Source of the DNA: Vitellaria paradoxa
Lineage: Eukaryota; Streptophyta; Magnoliopsida; Ericales; Sapotaceae
Reading direction: 5' to 3'
Length of the DNA stretch: 64,000 bases
Assembly (NCBI GenBank): GCA_019916065.1
Contig: CM034237.1
Location: 40,096,485-40,160,484, forward strand
The notes below the pieces were generated by a model. The model did no database searches, was not told the DNA's origin, and saw nothing but the letters and a program-made list of their open reading frames with translations. Below are positions 58,532 through 64,000 of the stretch, one piece after another. Both the position numbers and the translations under genes were made by a program. The stretch's first letter is position 1; each line of letters begins with the position of its first letter.

Positions 58532-59034
58532 ATTCTTCTTTTCCAACACCCAGTTAAACTAATGTTTGGGTGTGCAATGGAAGTATTGAATAGTGAATTC
58601 GAATGTATTATAGGTGTTCGATTTTTATTTTTGATTTTAAGTAAGTTTTGATTTTTAATTTGTTGTTAACCTTTTGTGTTAATAAAAAATGAAAATAGAA
58701 TCAATTTACTTAGATTTTTGGATTTAAAAGATTTCAGAAGCTAAACAGTGAATTCAAATAGCATATATATATATTTGCATGATATATTTGTATATATATA
58801 TATTTATATATTATAAGAGATAAAAGTCAAAGCATATTCACTAGATTAGAAACCTCAATTTGCTTTTATGTCTTTAGATTTAATGGGGTTGTGAGAAACT
58901 TTTCTCAATTGGTTACAGAGATAAAGTGTTATCTTTGCGAGAATTATTTTGTTTTAATTAGACGTTTATTCATTCAAAATTAATTCTTTTAAGGTTTAAT
59001 CTTTTAATGCTTAACTTTACGCTTGATCCCAAAA
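58532..59034. other. AT-rich intergenic stretch
   Basis: No gene; TA runs at 58762-58806. Nothing else recognised. Confidence 0.35.
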
Positions 59035-59043
59035 TAAATTTTT

Positions 59044-60134
59044 GGGTAAAGTACAAAAACTACTCCTACACTTTACTCTTGATCTCACTTTGGTCCCATT
59101 AGTTTTAATTATGACAGTCAAATCCTCGCACTTTCGGTCAAATAGTAATGTAGTCTTTCTGTTTGTTGCTCATTAATTGCAACTATTAGGATGAGGGTAA
59201 AACCGTCATCTCTCTAAAAATTTTCCTCTCTTAACTTTTTTCATTGTTCTTCATTTTTTGATGACTTTTCTAGTGCCTTTCGACTCTTTTCAGCGATGCC
59301 ACCAGACCTCATACTCGTTGGCTTCTCTCCTTCAATCTTAGGTGGTTAGGCTTGATTTTCCTGTTATCTAGTAGCCACTATGGCTACTAAGAACCTCTAG
59401 ATCTACCACCCAATATTCTGAATGATGTGGGTGTATCTTCCAGCCATGTTTTGGCCATTTTTAATTATCTCATAGTGAGTCCAGCACTCTTCTATGTGAA
59501 CATTGATTTGACCACTTCTTCGCCTTCTGTGGTTGCAACTCAAGTGAACCCTAACTCTGTTTATGCTGCTAGTAAAGAAACTAGGATTCGTCTTTGATTG
59601 GTTCATGTCCATTCAAATTAAGATGAAATTTCCTCTAATTTTTTCAATTTCAATCGAATTTTTTCAATAATTCATACTAAGGTTGAAGAGATACTCTCTG
59701 TTTTTGTTCAATTGGCATTAAGAAATAATCTCCAAGCTACCGGTGTTATTCCGACAAACTTTTAAGTAGATTTGGCCCCAAAAAATCCTCTAATCAGCCT
59801 CCAAAACTTTGACCTTGTCCCTCCATTGTTTTTTTGGTGGTTTTGGTGACCCAATGACCCTTGTTCAGCTTCCGATGCTGGTGTCGACACTGCCATGGCA
59901 GCTGGCTAGTAGCCTTATAGTTCTTTAGCTACCAGCCCCTTTCCTTCAACCCCTAATCCTGTGGGAAAATGATGGTTTTACCCTCACACTAACGGTTGTA
60001 ATTAACGAACAATAGACAGAATGATTACATTGCTGCTTGATCGGAAGTGTAAGAAATTAACTGTCATAATTGAAAATAGTGGAATCAAAGTAAGATTGAG
60101 GGTAAAGTGTAAATATAGTTTTTGTACTTTACCC
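59044..60134. mobile_element. Non-autonomous Mutator-like element (possible Pack-MULE), 1.09 kb
   Basis: Perfect 9-bp TSD TAAATTTTT at 59035-59043 and 60135-60143. Inverted repeats of about 180 bp: the left starts GGGTAAAGTACAAAAACT and the reverse-complemented right starts GGGTAAAGTACAAAAACT. Both continue with ACTTT(A/G)CCCTC-like text, AATTATGACAGT and GAGGGTAAAACC. The interior (59230-59950) is GC-richer, with gene-like composition but no intact ORF, which suggests captured host sequence. No transposase. A relative of its left repeat lies at 38657-38860. Confidence 0.85.
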
Positions 60135-60143
60135 TAAATTTTT

Positions 60144-61007
60144 ACATCATTTGATATTTTGATTGTATGACATAATAGGTTTTTGTCTTGGGTAAAATTC
60201 TAGGTTTGTCCCCATTAGGTTAACAAGAAATTGTAGGAAAAGAAAACTGTAGGATAAATTATTATTTTTATCTTATTAATCATTTTTCTTCACATTACCC
60301 TTCCCAAATTATTTTCTAAATTTATTATTTTCAATTCCATTCAATAATCCAACATTATTTACTTAAAATTATATATCTTCTCCTACCCTTAAAATTATCA
60401 ACCAATATGTATATATATATATACACCGTATGTATACGAATTCAATGGAGGCTTTGGTTGAGGAAGAAGAAGGAAATCATGCTTAGGTTTGGTTCAAAGA
60501 GTGGTTGTGCATAGTGTTTACTGAAATAGTGGCTATGCTATATATATGTATATATATGTATAAACCTTTAACATTGATTTAATTAAGTGCTGGAGAAGAT
60601 AAATACAAATTGACAAATTCTCCCTCATTCTAATGGCTGGGTATAGATGGCGTTGGATAAAAGAATCCAGTCACATTTTAACCAAAGCTATAGGGTTTAG
60701 ATTGTACAATTAAAATAAGAGGGACTAAACCAAGACTCGGTATAAACTATAGGAATGGGTTTCCATACTTTACCCCAAAATATTTTGTGTATTATTTAAT
60801 TATATATATATAAATTTAAACAAAATTGATATAGGAATGAGTCAAATCAAGTAATGTTCAAATTCAACTCATTTAATAATTATCTACCTTTTCTATTCAA
60901 AATTGACTCGTTTATGAAATGTTCATAAACAAATCGAATTGAACTTATAACCAAAAAAAAAAAAAAAAAGCCGAGTATGTTAATAAATAATTTGATTTGG
61001 GTGTAAT
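60144..61007. other. Intergenic; possible degraded inverted-repeat element
   Basis: GGGTAAAATTCTAGGTTTG at 60190 faces CATACTTTACCCC at 60761-60773 in reverse complement, hinting at another TIR element of about 0.6 kb, but no TSD was found. TA/ATG microsatellites at 60404-60424 and 60538-60560. Confidence 0.3.
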
Positions 61008-61440
61008 TATACTTTCCCTTCTAAGTATTAGATCTAAAACCACATGACCCACCTTTAGTTTAAAAATGAACACATAACCTTTTTACGATTTAGAGTAAAA
61101 TGTAAATTTTGCTGAATTTGTAAAATTTGATTAGATTTATGCTTCGTGGTAAAAATTTATTGAGAAAAATACTTTTTCACAAAAATTAATAAATTAAAGT
61201 ATACTTATATCTATTTTTATTCTAAAATAAAACATTATTTTATTTTTTAAATTGTTTTTATTTTTTTATAATATTTTTTGACGATGATATATGAGTTTAT
61301 ATGGTATATGTGAAATAAATTGAGTTATATTGAATTATTATTATTATTTTTTTTTTTGATAATTTTACACTTTGATCTAAGTCGCATGTGTAAACTTCTA
61401 AATTAGAGGGGAATCGCATTATTTTTTGTCCAAATAATAT
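61008..61440. mobile_element. Relative of the 6934-7305 MITE
   Basis: The left part has CCACATGACCCACCTTTAG, TTAAAAATGAACACATAACC and ACGATTTAGAGTAAAATG. The right part, reverse-complemented, has AAGTTTACACATGCGAC and TTAGATCAAAGTGTAAAATT. The same word order occurs in both arms of the intronic MITE. Boundaries are approximate. Confidence 0.5.
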
Positions 61441-62645
61441 CGAGGTAAAGCGTTACCCCTTTAATTTATTTGCATCTTTGTAAAGTGTTTGGAGATTTAT
61501 ACGTACATCCACAGGACGGGGGAATTTAGAAGAAGAAGAGAGGCACTGATATGACAGTTGAATAATTAGAAAAACAGATCACATATAATTGCCAGAGATA
61601 GAGTAGCCAGCTAGATAACTGTGGTGGATTTGGACAAGGAAAGCCTTTGCCTAAGAAGCTAGCCAACATGAAGGTGAAAAAGTACAATAATTAAATAGCA
61701 TTGCTTGTCGTTGTTAAACTCTGTTACTATTAACCCTAGTCTCAATGATTTGAGTTCCAAAACATAGAAGAAAAACTCATAATGAAAAAGGAATCGTGGC
61801 TATGATTATTGTTACAACAGCAGGAAAAGCAATGCATGGCAACTTATGTTAATTTCTTTTTTTTTGGGGGAATAAGTTTTGTTAATTTTATTAGTTTTTA
61901 GGCGTTAGTTTTATCTCGTTTTTATCTTATTTTTTGTCACTCCAAACGGACTTTAAAAATCTAAATTATAGTTATTAGAATTCATTATAATATTTGTAGA
62001 TTATTTTTTTAGTATACATATCTCGAAATATGGGATACTAACATTCCAAGTATTGAACTTAGGGATACGAATAAACATAATTTACCTAAAACAGAACAAG
62101 AAAAATGAGAAATGAAAAAAATGAAAAAAAAAAAAAAGTAAAAAATGTCACGTCTTGATGGTAATGGGGACCTCCATTGGTTGCTAGCCTTGCGTTACTT
62201 GAAAATATTGCAACAAATTATCAATTGATTAAGATGTTGTCTTTCCCATTTCAATTGTTACTAATTAGGTTGTGAAAAGACGTGTTGGTATGATTGTTAT
62301 TTTGATCAAACTCAGTGCCATCATTAGTAACTTTTTCCCCTTTAAAAAATTTGTTTCCTATATGAAAATTGACCTGCATTATGTTTCAAAGTTAACCCCA
62401 AAGACAAGAAAAAGGGATTGGCTTCCAAAGCAAAGGAGGGAGGTGGGCCTGATATTAATGCTTGGTGTTTCAAGCATTAATTGGGGGGGGGGGGTGTTCG
62501 TTTATTCATTTAATTAGATTACAAGACAAAAATATGAATTTTAGTGATAATTACTTTTTATTACATGCCAATAGAAAAAAGAATTGTTTAATGATACATA
62601 TTTTTGTCACGAAATTATCATAATAAATGCAATATTAAAATTATA
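61441..62645. other. Intergenic, nothing recognised
   Basis: No gene or transposon ends seen; A/T and G homopolymers (for example G-run 62484-62494). Confidence 0.35.
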
Positions 62646-63160
62646 AAGTAATAATAATAATTATTTTTTTGTCACAAATTCTAATATGTTTGGTGACCAC
62701 ATTAATTCTCCATCACTAAAAATATTAGACTCATTGATAAAATTATTACCAATGAAGTACATATGATTCATTATTAAGGTGGTGCTTGGATGACAAAAAA
62801 ATTACAAAAAGTTGGTGTAGATTATAAAAATATCATGAGATGAATTTTGAACGAAGGAAGTTAGTAAAAGTTTTTAATTTTTGATGGATTTTGACATGCC
62901 AAACACCATCTAAAATTATAATTTAGTGATGAAATAAAATATTTTTTATCGTAAAATATTTTTAAATTAAATCGGATATTGCGGGGAGTATGTTATATAG
63001 CTAAAATTACATCAAGAGATAAAATTCGTCTTATGTTTTAATTTTTCTAAAATTCTAATTTCCTTTTAGTGATTCTTACGTTGACTTTGTTTCTTTTCTT
63101 TTTTTGGCTTTTGGGACAAGGTAAAAAAATAGAGGAAGCAATGTATCCATCCTTTCAAAT
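62646..63160 (+). repeat. Direct repeat copy 1 (contains a MITE)
   Basis: GTCACAAATTCTAATATG, ATTATTACCAATGAAGT, AATTTAGTGATGAAATAA and TTTGTTTCTTTTCTTTTT recur in the same order at 63585-63900. Copy 1 is longer because of the 133-bp MITE. Confidence 0.7.
62778..62910. mobile_element. Tourist-like MITE, 133 bp, with empty site in the sister repeat
   Basis: TAA duplication at 62775-62777 and 62911-62913. Ends GGTGGTGCTTGG and (reverse complement) GATGGTGTTTGGC. Removing the element plus one TAA gives ATTATTAAAATTATAATTT, matching the uninterrupted second copy near 63697-63712. Confidence 0.85.
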
Positions 63161-63584
63161 GTTCTCTTCCCAAGTTGCTCGGCCCATGAACGTTGCAGGA
63201 GTGTTCTCAACTTTGATCACGTAAAGTAGCTTAATTTGTGTTTTATTCCCCCTTTATTTTTCTCATGAATGAACAAATTTTTTTGCCATCTAATTCAAAT
63301 TCATAATATCTTGATTGTATAATTTGTATTAATCCCAATAACTCATGCAATGAGTAGATTTTGTTCATCATATATAGAACTAAACCTTATAAAGTAAGGG
63401 TGTGAAAATAATCCGTAATTCAAAATAATTTAATAATTTTTTTTAATAAATTAGGTTAAGAGTGTTATGTAAATAGATTGGATTGATTTATTCCATTAAA
63501 AAAAAAACAAATTTTGAGTTTTGGTCCCCTATTCTATAAATTTTGGAGTTATTTATCTCTTAAATTCTACTTTATGTAACTATA

Positions 63585-63900
63585 AAGTAATAATAATTAT
63601 TTCTTGTCACAAATTCTAATATGTTTAGTGACTACACCAATTCTCCAATTCGAATTATAGATAAAATTATTACCGATGAAGTCTATATAATTTAATATTA
63701 AAATTATAATTTAGTGATGAAATAAGATAATTTTATCATAAAATACTTTTAAATTAAATTAGCTAGCGTGAGATAAAATATATTTATCTTGTGGTTGATT
63801 TTTTTCTAAAAATTCTAATTTCTTGTAGTGTTTCTTAAGTTGATTTTGTTTCTTTTCTTTTTGGGTTTTTTTTTTTTGAAAAAAAAAATAGAAGAAATGC
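63585..63900 (+). repeat. Direct repeat copy 2 (no MITE)
   Basis: Same word order as copy 1 with about 85% identity by eye and no insertion. The pair is a local duplication about 0.9 kb apart; function unknown. Confidence 0.7.
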
Positions 63901-64000
63901 ATCCAACAACTCATACAATGAGTAATTTTATTCATAATATAGGTGTGATTGATGTACTGGTTTTTATTGAAAATCTCTGAAAATTTTTAAAAATAATTTA

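Noticed and set aside
1..64000. CRISPR arrays, operons, riboswitches, rRNA operons
   Set aside because: The window is plant nuclear DNA; the repeats seen are tandem satellites, LTRs and MITEs, none with spacer-repeat structure.

Overview
The window is nuclear DNA of a eudicot plant, probably a woody species; I cannot name the species. The evidence is a multi-exon host gene whose last exons match the conserved C-terminal tail of the plant STE20/Hippo-type kinase SIK1, plus plant-specific transposons: Athila and chromovirus Ty3/Gypsy elements, Cassandra-like 5S sequence, CACTA, Mutator, Tourist MITEs, a tRNA-derived SINE and an L1-type LINE. Introns have GT/AG borders and the DNA is AT-rich. 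There is no sign of bacterial or organellar sequence.

Layout. 1-2340: decayed LINE, minus strand. 3155-11139: the last seven exons of the SIK1-like gene, plus strand; the kinase domain proper lies upstream of the window or has been lost. The fourth intron seen (4.4 kb) carries MITEs. 11140-24714: gene-poor AT-rich DNA with MITEs, a SINE with target-site duplications, two solo LTRs (16718-17968 and 18600-20395) and an older LTR-like block. 24715-38656: a nearly complete, young Athila-type retrotransposon (13.9 kb) with about 99% identical LTRs, a tRNA-Asp primer site, an uninterrupted 1982-codon gag-pol and a second uninterrupted 459-codon ORF. 38657-40382: Mutator-like terminal fragment and TTGTTAATT-type minisatellite. 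40383-54868: an old solo LTR (TSD TATAT) split by a dead minus-strand Tekay/Del-like chromovirus (41539-52958). The chromovirus has a Cassandra-like 5S LTR at its left edge, and its own 5' LTR is split by a 1.77 kb insertion. 55300-58531: CACTA remnant. 59044-60134: Mutator-type element with long inverted repeats and a 9-bp TSD. 61000-64000: MITEs and a duplicated segment whose second copy preserves the empty site of a Tourist MITE.

Most notable observation. The Athila element carries 14 exact copies of the palindrome ATTCGAAT (about 0.5 expected by chance), mostly as pairs 20-22 bp apart. They occur in both LTRs, the leader, gag-pol, the spacer, ORF2 and (degenerate) next to the 3' LTR. Because the pairs lie in different reading frames and in non-coding DNA, they look like a nucleic-acid-level signal rather than a protein motif: either paired protein-binding sites two helical turns apart, or a repeated RNA hairpin. 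I know of no described function for this.
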